From DSOI01 sp041394885 (GTDB lineage: Bacteria > Acidobacteriota > Terriglobia > Bryobacterales > Bryobacteraceae): a stretch of DNA of 64,000 bases. The translations under genes and the position numbers were made by a program. Numbering within the stretch: the first letter of the stretch is position 1; every line of letters starts with the position of its first letter. Shown here one piece after another: positions 26,903 to 36,386 of this stretch. A model generated the notes under the pieces. That model saw nothing but the letters and a program-made list of their open reading frames with translations, made no database searches and was not told the origin of the DNA. The stretch spans positions 1-64,000 of the forward strand of contig JAWKHI010000030.1 in NCBI GenBank assembly GCA_041394885.1, in the 5' to 3' direction.

Positions 26903-29446
26903 TCAGCCCGCCGCCGACTGGGAAAGGATCAGGCCGGACCAGGCATCCACCCCCACCGTGATCCGGTATGGCATCCCGTCGAGTGGTTCGGCCCTGGCCG
27001 GAGCGGCCGGAGCCAGGAAGTCACCGTTGTCGGCGCCGTAGAAAGACGAGTCACTGTTGAACCGGACCTCCCACAGCCCCGGCCCCGGTACACCGATCTC
27101 CTGCGCGGGCCGCGGCGTCGCCGAAAAGTTACCCACCACGATCACGTCGTCTCCCACGCCGGCGTGCAACCATCGCCGCCACGCCACCACGCCCGAGTCG
27201 GTGTCGCGATGATGAACCTCGACGTGCTCCCCCGTCAACCCCGCCGTTTCCCCCGCGGCATTGCGGCGCAAATGGATCAAGTCGCGATAAAGCAACGCGA
27301 CTCCGTCCAACGGCCGGCCTCTGTCCCAGCGGAGCGCGGCGCCCGGCACATACGGTTCCGCTTCGAGCGTCTCCTGACCCTGGAGCAGCATCGGAATCCC
27401 GGGACTGGTGAAGGCGAGCATCGCCGCGAGCGTCGATTTCTTTCGCGCTTCCCGGCTCTCCGGATTTCCCGGATCGGCCGCCTGGGGAACACGCGCACCC
27501 ATCACGCCAGCCTCGACATGGGACTCGGTGTAGACGACACGCGCCATCGGTCTGCCTCCCAGCCGGCGGCCAATCGCTTCGCTCGCCATGTCCACGGCCG
27601 ACGCGCCTCCGTCCGTCCCGCATCCCACCGACGCTCTGGCCAGCCGCGCAAACCGCGAATCCCACTGCGCGTCGAAGCCGAGCCCGCCCTCCTCCGCCGG
27701 CCGCGTGATCGACGCGTCGTCCAGCCGGTCCTCGGCGATGAGCCAGCATCCGGGTGCTTCCGCGGCCACTGCGGCGGCGATCTCCGCCAGTAATTCCCTG
27801 CCTTCGGGCAGCCGCTCTTCTCCGGCTGGATCGATCCACTGCATCAGACCGGTGCGATCCAGACGAAGTCCGTCAAAGCCCAGGTCGCGCAGCCAGTAAA
27901 GGGCGTTCTGGGAGAAGTAGCGTCTGACCTCCGGCCGCCCGTAGTCGGGACGCGTCCAGGCGCCGGACGGCGTCTCCCCGCGGCCGTCGTCATAGCAAAA
28001 GATCCCGCCCGGCCGGTCCGGCCCCGCTCCGATCGCCCGCAAGCCCGCCGGCCCCGCGTCGGCGACGCGATGATATTCGACGTCGAGGAAGATCGCCATA
28101 CCCATGCCGTGCGCCGCATCCACCAGTCCGCGGATCTCGGCCGCGCCGCCGTACTCGTTTCCGGTCTCGAACGGACGTCCGGCCCGATAGCCCCATCCGG
28201 GAGCAGGCGAGGGAAGCAGGGAGATCCCATTGATCCCGATTTCGCGCAGCGCGGCCAGCCGCTCCACCACATCGCCGATCACGCGGCCCTCTTCCGCCCC
28301 TCCTGAAAAACCACCGGTGTCCAATTGATAGAGCACCATCTCGGCGAGCGCCGGCCGTTCAAAGGCTCCTGGCTCAGGGAGCGGACCCGGCAAGACCGAA
28401 CTGCCATCCTTGCCGAACTCGCGCCCGTAGGGATCCGCGTAGAGATCCACCCGGTCCCCGCGACGGACGCAGAAGCGATAGTGCTGCCCTCCCTGGACGC
28501 CTTCGATTTCACCGGACCACCATCCGTCCCCCCTACCGGTGAGCGGATGCGTCTCGGCGTCCCAGCGATTGAAATCGCCCGCCACCGAAACCGAATCGGC
28601 GCCGGGGCACCAGAACTGAAAGCGGACCGCGGGCAGGCGTTCCAAGGCGGACTCGGTTGGCACACGGGGCATCTCCGCGGGGGTCTTCTCCAAAGACAGC
28701 CGAGGCAGGACCGGGCGCGGCATCTCGCCGGAACCAGCCAATGCCACCGGCTCCGGCTCGCCAAAGCCGCGCGCGCCCAACTGGGCCGGCAGCAGGGTGC
28801 GGCCCTCGTCGAGCGCGGCGGTCAATTGGCGCGCCGAAGCGAACGCCCGCTGCAGGTAGGAGGCCAGGGCCAACCGCTCACGCTCGACCGCGGCACTGCG
28901 TGATTGAGCCTGTTCGAGTTGGGTTGTGAGGGTGGCCCGCTCGGCCGCGTGCTCTGTTTCGAGCGAAGCGATACGGGTCCGCGCTTCGTTCAGCTCGGCG
29001 GCCGAGGACTCCTGCTCGGCGGCGCGCTCCACTTCGAGCGAAGCGATGCGCGACCGGGCCTCCTCCAACTCCGCCGCCCGTTCTTCGAGCGAAGCGATAC
29101 GGGTTCGCGCTTCGTTCAGCTCGGCGGCCGAGGACTCTTGCTCGGCGGGCGCCTCCGCTTCGAGCGAAGCGATGCGCGACCGGGCCTCCTCCAACTCCGC
29201 CGCCCGTTCTTCGAGCGAAGCGATACAGGTCCGCGCTTCGTTCAGCTCGTCGGCCGAGGACTGTTGCTCGGCGGCGCGCTCCGCTTCGAGCGAGGCGATG
29301 CGCGACCGGGCCTCCTCTAACTCCGCCGCCCGTTCTTCGAGCGAAGCGATACAGGTCCGCGCTTCGTTCAGCTCGGCGGCCGAGGACTCCTGCTCGGCGG
29401 CGCGCTCCACTTCGAGCGAAGCGATGCGCGACCGGGCCTCCTCCAA
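26903..29446 (-). CDS. Coiled-coil repeats plus CBM48-GH13 (branching-enzyme/amylase-like), C-terminal part
   Basis: The first ~170 residues are 42-residue EEARSRIASLE-type heptad repeats, followed by a linker. From ~272 there is a CBM48-like domain (FWCPGADSVSVAGDFNRWD), then a GH13 barrel. GH13 region I is FLDVEYHRV, region II GFDGLRLDRTG (nucleophile Asp, codon 27859-27857) and region III WLIAEDRLDD (acid/base Glu, codon 27733-27731). In region IV, expected as ESHD, the sequence is VVYTESHVEAG: Val (codon 27517-27515) replaces the conserved Asp. A C-terminal beta domain follows. It resembles glucan branching enzymes but may be inactive or altered. The N-terminal half of the protein is in another frame (29846-31145). 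Confidence 0.8.
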   Translation of the reverse strand: MEEARSRIASLEVERAAEQESSAAELNEARTCIASLEERAAELEEARSRIASLEAERAAEQQSSADELNEARTCIASLEERAAELEEARSRIASLEAEAPAEQESSAAELNEARTRIASLEERAAELEEARSRIASLEVERAAEQESSAAELNEARTRIASLETEHAAERATLTTQLEQAQSRSAAVERERLALASYLQRAFASARQLTAALDEGRTLLPAQLGARGFGEPEPVALAGSGEMPRPVLPRLSLEKTPAEMPRVPTESALERLPAVRFQFWCPGADSVSVAGDFNRWDAETHPLTGRGDGWWSGEIEGVQGGQHYRFCVRRGDRVDLYADPYGREFGKDGSSVLPGPLPEPGAFERPALAEMVLYQLDTGGFSGGAEEGRVIGDVVERLAALREIGINGISLLPSPAPGWGYRAGRPFETGNEYGGAAEIRGLVDAAHGMGMAIFLDVEYHRVADAGPAGLRAIGAGPDRPGGIFCYDDGRGETPSGAWTRPDYGRPEVRRYFSQNALYWLRDLGFDGLRLDRTGLMQWIDPAGEERLPEGRELLAEIAAAVAAEAPGCWLIAEDRLDDASITRPAEEGGLGFDAQWDSRFARLARASVGCGTDGGASAVDMASEAIGRRLGGRPMARVVYTESHVEAGVMGARVPQAADPGNPESREARKKSTLAAMLAFTSPGIPMLLQGQETLEAEPYVPGAALRWDRGRPLDGVALLYRDLIHLRRNAAGETAGLTGEHVEVHHRDTDSGVVAWRRWLHAGVGDDVIVVGNFSATPRPAQEIGVPGPGLWEVRFNSDSSFYGADNGDFLAPAAPARAEPLDGMPYRITVGVDAWSGLILSQSAAG

Positions 29447-30345
29447 CTCCGCCGCCCGTTCTTCGAGCGAAGCGATACGGGTTCGCGCTTCGTTCAGCTC
29501 GGCGGCCGAGGACTGTTGCTCGGCGGCGCGCCCGCTTCGAGCGAGGCGATGCGCGACCGGGCCTCTCCAACTCCGCCGCCCGTTCTTCGAGCGAAGCGAT
29601 ACGGGTTCGCGCTTCGTTCAGCTCGGCGGCCGAGGACTCTGCTCGGGCGCTCCGCTTCGAGCGAGGCGATGCGCGACCGGGCCCTCCAACTCCGCCGCCC
29701 GTTCTTCGAGCGAAGCGATACGGGTTCGCGCTTCGTTCAGCTCGGCGGCCGAGGACTCTTGCTCGGCGGGCGCGCCCGCTTCGAGCGAGGCGAGCAGGTC
29801 CGCGCTTCGTTCCAGCGCTCGGCGGCCGAGGACTCTTGCTCGGCGGGCGCTCCGCTTCGAGCGAGGCGATGCGCGACCGGGCCTCGTTCAACTCCGCCGC
29901 CCGTTCTTCGAGCGAAGCGATACGGGTCCGCGCTTCGTTCAGCTCGTGCGCGACCGAGGACTCTTCCTCGGCGAGGCGCTCCGCTTCGAGCGAGGCGATA
30001 CGGGTCCGCGCTTCGTTCAACTCGGCGGCCGAGGACTCTTGCTCGGCGAGGCGCTCCGCTTCGAGCGAGGCGATGCGCGACCGGGCCTCCTCCAACTCCG
30101 CCGCCCGTTCTTCGAGCGAAGCGATACGGGTTCGCGCTTCGTTCAACTCGGCGGCCGAGGACTCTTCCTCGGCGAGGCGCTCCGCTTCAAGCGAGGCGAT
30201 GCGCGACCGGGCCTCCTCCAACTCCGCCGCCCGTTCTTCGAGCGAGGCGATGCGGGTCCGCGCTTCGCTCAGTAGGCCGGCCGAGGACTCCTGCTCGGCG
30301 GCGCGCTCCGCTTCGAGCGACGCGATGCGCGACCGGGCCTCCTCC
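28974..30345 (-). repeat. 126-bp tandem repeat region coding for coiled coil, with clustered indels
   Basis: About eleven copies of a 126-bp unit encode a 42-residue segment made of two related halves (EARSRIASLEAER..AEQESSAAELN and EARTRIASLEERAAELE). The units at 28974-29510 and 29870-30345 are regular and in frame. Between about 29520 and 29860 there are many 1-4 base deletions or insertions and one missing half-unit. The reading frame before and after this zone differs by one phase. The long open frames on the plus strand here are by-products of the repeat. Confidence 0.85.
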
Positions 30346-31145
30346 AACTCCGCCGATCGCTCGGCTTCGGCCGCCCCCAACTGCCCGGCCCGCTCTCGAG
30401 CCATGGCGAGTTCGGCCCGCAACGAGGTCATTTCTCCGTCTGAGGCCAGGGCCAGCCGTGCGGCGTCCTGGAGTTCCGTCGCGAGCGAGCCGCGCTCCCG
30501 CTGTAAATCGGCTGCCTTCGCCAAAGCCTGTTCGAGCCGGCTCGATAGGCTCACTTTGTCCTGGTCCAAACAGGCCACAGTCTCTCGCGCCTGCCTCAGT
30601 TCCCTGTCCAACTGGTCCGCCGACGCCGCCGCGCTTTGGACGGCGCGAAACGCTTCTTCCAGACGCGCGGCCAGAGACGCTCTCTCCTCATCCAAACGCC
30701 AGACTTCACTCATCGCGTTTTCGAGTTTCCTTTCCAGTGCCGTTCGTTCATTGTCCAGCTCCGCCACCCGGCGCAGCGCCCCGTCCAGATGCGCGCCCTG
30801 CGCCGCGCGCTGCCTCCCAGCTTCGGCCAGTTGGCTTAGCGCCGCGTCCCGCTCACGCAGGAATTTCGTGGAAGTTTCCCGTTCCGCATGGATCAAATCG
30901 GTTTTCTCCGCTAACACAGCCCGAAAGACCTCGATTTGACTTCTCAACTCGCGAAGTTCCTTGTCCTTTGCCGGCTGGGAACCCGCCCGCCGCATCCAGT
31001 ACAGGGTTGCGAGCCCGCCCAAGCCGGCGCCTCCGAGCACTGGAACGAAAATTTGACTGAAGAAACCGGCCAGAATCGCCTCTCTCTCGGCTGGAACTAG
31101 CCGCCGCACCTTCCTCCGGGAACGCGACGGGGGGATCGGGTGCAC
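29846..31145 (-). CDS. Membrane-anchored coiled-coil protein, N-terminal part of the GH13 fusion
   Basis: I take GTG 31145 as the start, because a TTGACA lies ~50 bp upstream and the further upstream open frame has no coding look. A basic N-terminus (SRSRRKVRRL) leads to one membrane helix (IFVPVLGGAGLGGLATLYW). About 400 residues of Ala/Glu/Arg/Leu coiled coil follow, first irregular and then in 42-residue repeats. The same frame stays open to 28878, but after ~29846 the residues turn to Arg/Pro/Gly noise, so the coding frame is lost there. Joined to the downstream frame this would be a ~1,400-residue protein with a GH13 domain at the far end of a long stalk. Confidence 0.65.
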
Positions 31146-31580
31146 CAGTTTTTCGGAGTTACCCGCGTGAGGAATACTGCCATAGGTCACCTGAATTGTC
31201 AACAAACAAGACCCGGCTGCGCATCGGATCCCGATTTCCGCATCTGCTGGCGGACGCATCCCCCCGTTCGCGCCACCGGAATCCGGTACGCCTCGGCCTG
31301 AAATGCTCTGTACATCGGTAATCGATGGTGGTATACTCGGGAAACCCACCTCTGCCAGACGGGTGGCCGCCCTATTGCTTCGCTCGTTGTATTCCGATAA
31401 GGCAAAGGGAGGCTCGCTGCTACGCTCTGGCCCCATTTAAGATCGTTGCCGGTCATTGGAACCCCTAAACTGTTTTCGCGGAGGCCTATTGAGTAGAATG
31501 GGTGCCGTGAGGTTTTCGGGTTTTGGTGGCGCGGTTTCGCAAAGACTAATGCGCTGTTCCTTGCCCATCCCACCAACGAC
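31146..31580. other. Divergent intergenic region with candidate promoters
   Basis: The region separates the coiled-coil gene (minus) from the penicillin-binding protein gene (plus). On the minus strand TTGACA (31202-31197) precedes CAGTAT by 17 bp. On the plus strand TGTACA (31309-31314) and TATACT (31332-31337, preceded by TGG as an extended -10) are 17 bp apart; a transcript from there would carry a leader of ~240 nt. No open frame with a ribosome site is visible, and no RNA gene is recognised. Confidence 0.4.
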
Positions 31581-32936
31581 ATGAGATTCCGACTGATTAC
31601 GCTCGTAGTCGCTCTGGCTTGGGTGCTTTCCCCAGCCGGCGTATTCGCGGCCGCTCGGTCGCGCTCCAAGACCGCCTCGAAACCAAAGTCCAAGACAACC
31701 ACCTCGTCCCGGACCAGCTCGAAAAAGCCCGCGCCGAAGCGGTCTTCAGCGGCCAAACGCCCGTCGTCGAAATCGACAGCCAAATCAAAGGCCTCGACGG
31801 CCAGGAAACCTTCGTCCCGATCCAAGACCGCCAGCCGGAAACGAACTCCGTCGAAAACCTCGGCTTCGCGCCGCAGGACCTCCTCCAAGAGCCGCAGCCG
31901 GTCGGCGTCGGTACGCCGCCGCAAGTCCCGCCGCGTGGTCGATCCCTGGAAATCGCCCACCTACGCCGATTCGACCATGGGCGATCACATCGACGGCGAA
32001 GATCTTGTGGTCCGCCGCGCCGCCGTCGAAGCGCTCGGCCCCCTCAATGGCACTGTCGTGGCCGTTGACGCCAAGTCAGGCCGGGTCCTGACCATCGTCA
32101 ACCAGAAGACGGCGCTCGCAAGGGGCTATACTCCCTGCTCCACCGTCAAGATTTTCGTGGGTCTCGCCGGGCTCAACGAAGGCCTCATCGACCGGGATAC
32201 GCCTGTCGCGATCACCCGCACGTTGAGCCGCAACCTCACCGAGGCTCTAGCCAAGTCCGACAATCCGTACTTTGCCCGGCTGGGACAAAAGCTCGGTTTT
32301 GACCGTGTACTCTACTACGCACGCCTGCTCGGGCTGGGTGAGCCTTCCCTGCTCGAAGATCCGGCGGAGAAAGGCGGCACGCTGCCCCGGCAGCCTCCCT
32401 CGGACGGCGTCGGTATGATGTCCAGCTTCGGACACGGCATCTCGCTCACCCCTCTGCAGTTGGCCGCCGCCCTCGGCACGCTGGCAAACGGGGGAACGCT
32501 GTACCATCTGCAGTACCCGCGCAGCCGCGCCGATCTCGACAACTTCGTGCCACGAGCCAAGCGCCACCTCGATATCAGCGGCTGGCTCGGGGACCTGAAA
32601 CCCGGCCTCATGGCCGCCGTCGAACAGGGGACGGCGCGCCGCGCCGGCTACAACCAGCAGGCCACTATCTACGGTAAGACCGGCACCTGCACCGACACCG
32701 CCAGCCCCACCCACCTCGGCTGGTTCGGATCCTTCAACGAGGCTGAACAAAACCCGCTCGCCGTGGTGGTGCTGCTCACCGGTGGAAGGCCCATCAACGG
32801 TCCGGTGGCCTCCGGCGTCGCCGGCCACATCTACCGGACTCTCACCGAGCAGGGTTATTTTGGAGCGGCGAAGCCGGACGCGCCCTCCGCCGGCAGTCCT
32901 GTCGCGCTTGCAGTTCCGCAGCTGCTCGCCCGGTGA
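31581..32936 (+). CDS. Penicillin-binding transpeptidase-like protein with basic Ser/Lys-rich linker
   Basis: A signal peptide (ITLVVALAWVLSPAGVFAA) is followed by ~105 residues made almost wholly of Lys, Arg, Ser, Thr, Ala and Pro, resembling histone H1 tails. The C-terminal ~310 residues form a penicillin-binding transpeptidase domain with STVK (active Ser in PCSTVKIFVG), SDN (KSDNPYFARLG) and KTG (IYGKTGTCTD). It lacks the PBP dimer domain of class B enzymes and lies closer to single-domain DD-transpeptidases or class D-like proteins. The basic linker would sit in the periplasm, where it could bind anionic wall or membrane polymers; that is inference. Confidence 0.85.
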   Translation: MRFRLITLVVALAWVLSPAGVFAAARSRSKTASKPKSKTTTSSRTSSKKPAPKRSSAAKRPSSKSTAKSKASTARKPSSRSKTASRKRTPSKTSASRRRTSSKSRSRSASVRRRKSRRVVDPWKSPTYADSTMGDHIDGEDLVVRRAAVEALGPLNGTVVAVDAKSGRVLTIVNQKTALARGYTPCSTVKIFVGLAGLNEGLIDRDTPVAITRTLSRNLTEALAKSDNPYFARLGQKLGFDRVLYYARLLGLGEPSLLEDPAEKGGTLPRQPPSDGVGMMSSFGHGISLTPLQLAAALGTLANGGTLYHLQYPRSRADLDNFVPRAKRHLDISGWLGDLKPGLMAAVEQGTARRAGYNQQATIYGKTGTCTDTASPTHLGWFGSFNEAEQNPLAVVVLLTGGRPINGPVASGVAGHIYRTLTEQGYFGAAKPDAPSAGSPVALAVPQLLAR

Positions 32937-32975
32937 CCCGGCGGCCCAGCGGCGCCCCCACGGCAGCTAGCGAAT

Positions 32976-35717
32976 TTAACGAAAGTTGTCGACCAGGGAG
33001 ATCTCGGTGGTTACAGGCTCGTTCTGGCTGTAGATGATCGTCCGCTCGTCGGCCGACACCGCCAAACCTCTCGCCGCGGACCGGTCTAGCCGATGAATCT
33101 CCACGTCCCGCCCGTCGTCGAACCGGCGCAGGCGGATCCTGGGCGGCTGCTGCCGGCTCAGGTAGTAGATGCCGGTTCGGCCGATGGTGAAATCGCGCAC
33201 ACCGGCCATCCCCCGCAGGAACAGGGACTCTTCGCCGCCGCCGAACGGAATCCGCCACAAAGCGTCGGGGGCCTTCGAGTAGTAGACCGTAGACAGATCG
33301 GGCGAAGGAAGGCCGAAGTCGCCTCCACCGCGTGTCAGTGCAAACGCCGCGCGGCTCCCGGGCCGGACCCAGATCTGACGCTCACCGTTGCGCTCGGAGC
33401 CGAACAAAATAAGCCTCTGGCCGCGCTCGGGCGAAATCCAGAACACAGGTCCATCCACATCGTCCAGCCGTTGCTGGTCCCCATTGGGGCCAACGAGGTA
33501 AGCCGAAAACTGGCTCTCGGACGTTAACCCGGATACCACATACCTCCCTTGCCCGGCCCAACACATATGCAGAAAGACGGTGAGCGCGGACGGCGCCTGC
33601 ATCGGGCGGGCGGCTGCGTCCTGCCCGCCAGCCGCGGAGTCACTCAAAACGCCGGCCCACAGCGGCAGTCCCTGGCGAGCACGCCTGGCGCTGAATGCGA
33701 GCGCGGGAGGCTTCCGGTCCTGAGCCAGACTGGGAAGTTCGTTGCGCGCGAGAGAGGGATAAATCGCCGCTCCGCCGGTGGCAGCGCCGCCTGGAGAATC
33801 CAGATCGAGACGCCAAAGGGTCGCCACCGGCGTAGAGCGCACAAACGCGAGCGCGTCTCGCCCCGCGGGCACCATCGGATGATGGGCCGTCCGCCCGGCG
33901 GAGGTGATCTCCACAGCCGGCCCCCCGCCCCTCGGCACCCTCCAGAGCGTCTCGAGCATGTCCGGACCAAGCGGCACGATGACCTCCCGGCTATCGGGGG
34001 CCCAGGCGAGAGCCGCCGCCGGGTCTATGCCCCGCACCAACTCTCGCGGCTCCCCGGACGGCTCGAGGCCGGGGTTGAGGTCGAGCACGTACGCCGCCGC
34101 GGTTCCAAATGCTCCCCGCCGGACGAAGGCTACGCCGCTGCCGTCGCGGGCTACCGTCGGATGGAGGTCGCGAGAACCCTTGCCCGGCGCTGTCAGGTCC
34201 CGCCACTGGCGGGTCACAGTATCGATCACCGTCAATTTCGTTCTCACGCCGTCCTCGACGGTTTGCGTTACCACCAGCCTCCGGTTGTCGGGCGCCCACG
34301 TGACATCGGCGAACTGGCCTTCCGCCACTGGCGTGGTGGGGCCTCCGGCGGCCGCCATCACCAGGATCGCCCGCACATCCCCGCCGGCGTGACGCAGAAA
34401 TGCGATTCGCTTTCCATCCGGCGAACACGCCGGGCTGAGTTCGGCCGCGTCATGCCGGGTCAGCCTCACCGGCGTCGCGCCGGATCTGGCCGAGTAGATG
34501 TCGCCGTTACCGGTGCCGTGCAGCACATAGTAGACCGTCTCCCCGTCGGGAGAGATGCTCGCTGAAAGCGCCTGTCCGTCCACGCGCAGCAACGGGAGGA
34601 ACTCTTCCGGTTGCGTCGCTGGCGGACGCCACAGCAGACCGGCGCCGACTCCGACCGCAAGCGCGCACACCGCTGCCACCGACACCGCCAGCCACCTCGG
34701 AACTCGCTTCGGCGGAGCATCCATCCCCGCGCTAAAGGCGCTGAGGAACTCCCCGGTGCTCGCAAAGCGAGCCGCCGGGTTTGGCGATAGGGCCCGGGCG
34801 AGCACCCCCACCGCCGCCGCCGGCACCGACGGGCAGTTGTTCTCAAACAGTGCGTGCACCGAACGTTGCAGCCCCGGAGGACGGCCAGCCAGCATTTCCA
34901 CGGCCACCGCCGCCAACGAGTACTGATCCGCCGCCGGGCCGCCCTGGCCTCCCGCCTGCTCTGGCGCCATGTACGCCGGTGAGCCGCCCACAGCTCCCCG
35001 GCGTGGCGCATCCACGATCCCGGCCAAACCGAAGTCAATGATCCGGATCCGCTCTTCCGGGGACCCGAAGTCCACCACCAGAATGTTTTCCGGCTTCAGA
35101 TCCAAGTGAGACACGCCCTGGGCGTGGGCCGCGGAAAGCGCCAGGCCCACTTGCCGCACCAGACGCAACACGCGGTCATGCGGAAGCGCCTGCAGCGACA
35201 GCACCGAGCGCAACGTGCGTCCCGGAGTGAACTCGGTGACCAGGAAGGAATGGCCGTCGCCGGTGTCTCCCAGGTCCAGCACTTGCATAATCCCCGGGTT
35301 GTTGATGCGGGCAAGCGCCTCCATTTCGCGAAAAAACGCCGCGCCGCCCGCCTGATGGCGCAGCAGCTTGACGGCCACCTTCTTGCCCGCCAGCAATTCG
35401 TCGCGGCCCCGATAGACGTCCGAGGATGCACCCGATCCGAGCGGACCCTCGATGCGGTAACGGCCCGCGAGCAGGGTTCCCTCGGGCAATTCCAGGCGCT
35501 CGGGCTCTGCCTCGATCTCGAGCGACGCGAGGATCGACTGATCCAGAATGTCGTCGGACCCCTCGTCGTAGCTCAGCAATTCGCGCACTTCGCGAGCCAG
35601 ATCCGGGTCGCGCTCGGCGGTGGGTTGCAGAAACGCCTCCCGCTCCTCGGGTGGAAGCTGGACGGCGGCCAGAAACAGCGCCTTCGCCGTCTTTCCGCGT
35701 ACCTGCTCGGGCGTCAT
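32976..35717 (-). CDS. Ser/Thr protein kinase with TolB-like propeller sensor
   Basis: The cytoplasmic kinase domain (about residues 85-340) has the Gly loop GPLGSGASSDVYRG, Lys in VAVKLLRH, the catalytic loop SHLDLKPEN (His-Leu-Asp rather than HRD), DFGLAG and SPAYMAPEQ. One membrane helix follows (WLAVSVAAVCALAVGVGAGL). The outer ~540 residues show PD40/TolB-type blades (SPDGKRIAFLRH; APDNRRLVVTQ; SPDLSTVYYS). A short acidic N-terminal region precedes the kinase. This is a common acidobacterial receptor-kinase design. Its ATG overlaps the stop of the ECF sigma gene by four bases, so sigma factor and kinase are made together and probably act in one signalling path. Confidence 0.9.
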   Translation of the reverse strand: MTPEQVRGKTAKALFLAAVQLPPEEREAFLQPTAERDPDLAREVRELLSYDEGSDDILDQSILASLEIEAEPERLELPEGTLLAGRYRIEGPLGSGASSDVYRGRDELLAGKKVAVKLLRHQAGGAAFFREMEALARINNPGIMQVLDLGDTGDGHSFLVTEFTPGRTLRSVLSLQALPHDRVLRLVRQVGLALSAAHAQGVSHLDLKPENILVVDFGSPEERIRIIDFGLAGIVDAPRRGAVGGSPAYMAPEQAGGQGGPAADQYSLAAVAVEMLAGRPPGLQRSVHALFENNCPSVPAAAVGVLARALSPNPAARFASTGEFLSAFSAGMDAPPKRVPRWLAVSVAAVCALAVGVGAGLLWRPPATQPEEFLPLLRVDGQALSASISPDGETVYYVLHGTGNGDIYSARSGATPVRLTRHDAAELSPACSPDGKRIAFLRHAGGDVRAILVMAAAGGPTTPVAEGQFADVTWAPDNRRLVVTQTVEDGVRTKLTVIDTVTRQWRDLTAPGKGSRDLHPTVARDGSGVAFVRRGAFGTAAAYVLDLNPGLEPSGEPRELVRGIDPAAALAWAPDSREVIVPLGPDMLETLWRVPRGGGPAVEITSAGRTAHHPMVPAGRDALAFVRSTPVATLWRLDLDSPGGAATGGAAIYPSLARNELPSLAQDRKPPALAFSARRARQGLPLWAGVLSDSAAGGQDAAARPMQAPSALTVFLHMCWAGQGRYVVSGLTSESQFSAYLVGPNGDQQRLDDVDGPVFWISPERGQRLILFGSERNGERQIWVRPGSRAAFALTRGGGDFGLPSPDLSTVYYSKAPDALWRIPFGGGEESLFLRGMAGVRDFTIGRTGIYYLSRQQPPRIRLRRFDDGRDVEIHRLDRSAARGLAVSADERTIIYSQNEPVTTEISLVDNFR

Positions 35718-36259
35718 TGTCGTAATGGCGCCAAGGCGCGGCGCAGCCAGGCCCGTGCGAATTTCCAGTCCCGGGCCACTGTCTTGATTGATATCTCGAG
35801 TACTTCCGCGGTTTCCTGTTCGGTGAGGTCCATCAAGAACCGCAGCACCGCCACCCGTTCGGCACGCGGGTCCACCGCCCGGAGGCCTTCCAAGGCTTCG
35901 GCCAGCGCAATCAACCGGTCAATCTTGGATGGACTGCCATGGCAGTTGTCGTTGAGCTCCTCGAGAAACTGGCCGCTGCCCCTCTTGGCGGCGTTACGGC
36001 GGCGCGCATAGTCGATCAGAACGTTGCCCATCTGATGACAGGCGCGCAAGAGAAACTCACGCTCATTGGTCCACGCCTGCGTACCGTCGCCCATCAAACG
36101 CAGAATCGCTTCATGCACAAGTGCGGTGGGTTGAAGGGTATGCCAGGAACGCTCCCCCCGCATCACCATTTCCGCCCGGCGGCGCAACTCCGGATAAAGC
36201 GCTTGGAGCGCCGAATCGATCTCCCGGATGCGTTGGGCGTCTTGGTCGTTGCGGGCCAT
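35714..36259 (-). CDS. ECF-type sigma factor (TIGR02999-like)
   Basis: The 181-residue protein matches the acidobacterial/planctomycete ECF subfamily: LYPELRRRAEMVMRGE, TLQPTALVHEAILRL and FLLRACHQMGNVLIDYARRR make up region 2, and ELTEQETAEVLEIS-type wording (LTEQETAEVLEISIKTVARDWKFARAWL) region 4 with its helix-turn-helix. No anti-sigma factor is encoded beside it. Coupling to a Ser/Thr kinase suggests control by phosphorylation instead. Confidence 0.9.
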   Translation of the reverse strand: MARNDQDAQRIREIDSALQALYPELRRRAEMVMRGERSWHTLQPTALVHEAILRLMGDGTQAWTNEREFLLRACHQMGNVLIDYARRRNAAKRGSGQFLEELNDNCHGSPSKIDRLIALAEALEGLRAVDPRAERVAVLRFLMDLTEQETAEVLEISIKTVARDWKFARAWLRRALAPLRQ

Positions 36260-36386
36260 TGGGGGGCCAACTTCCGGCCTTGTTCAGGCTATCACAATGG
36301 GTCGAGATGTTAGATTAACAAAGTTTAATGTCTGTTGTCCGATGTCTCTCACGCCGTTAAGAGTAACAAACACCCAGGCCCAAGCA

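Noticed and set aside
28926..30275. Long plus-strand frames over the 126-bp repeats
   Set aside because: The unit length is a multiple of three, so every frame without a stop in one unit stays open through all; no ribosome site or known domain.
28974..30345. CRISPR array
   Set aside because: The 126-bp units are contiguous coding repeats without unique spacers; no cas genes are present.
31199..31960. Minus-strand frame opposite the penicillin-binding protein linker
   Set aside because: It is the antisense of the Ser/Lys-rich linker and of non-coding DNA; no domain and no ribosome site.
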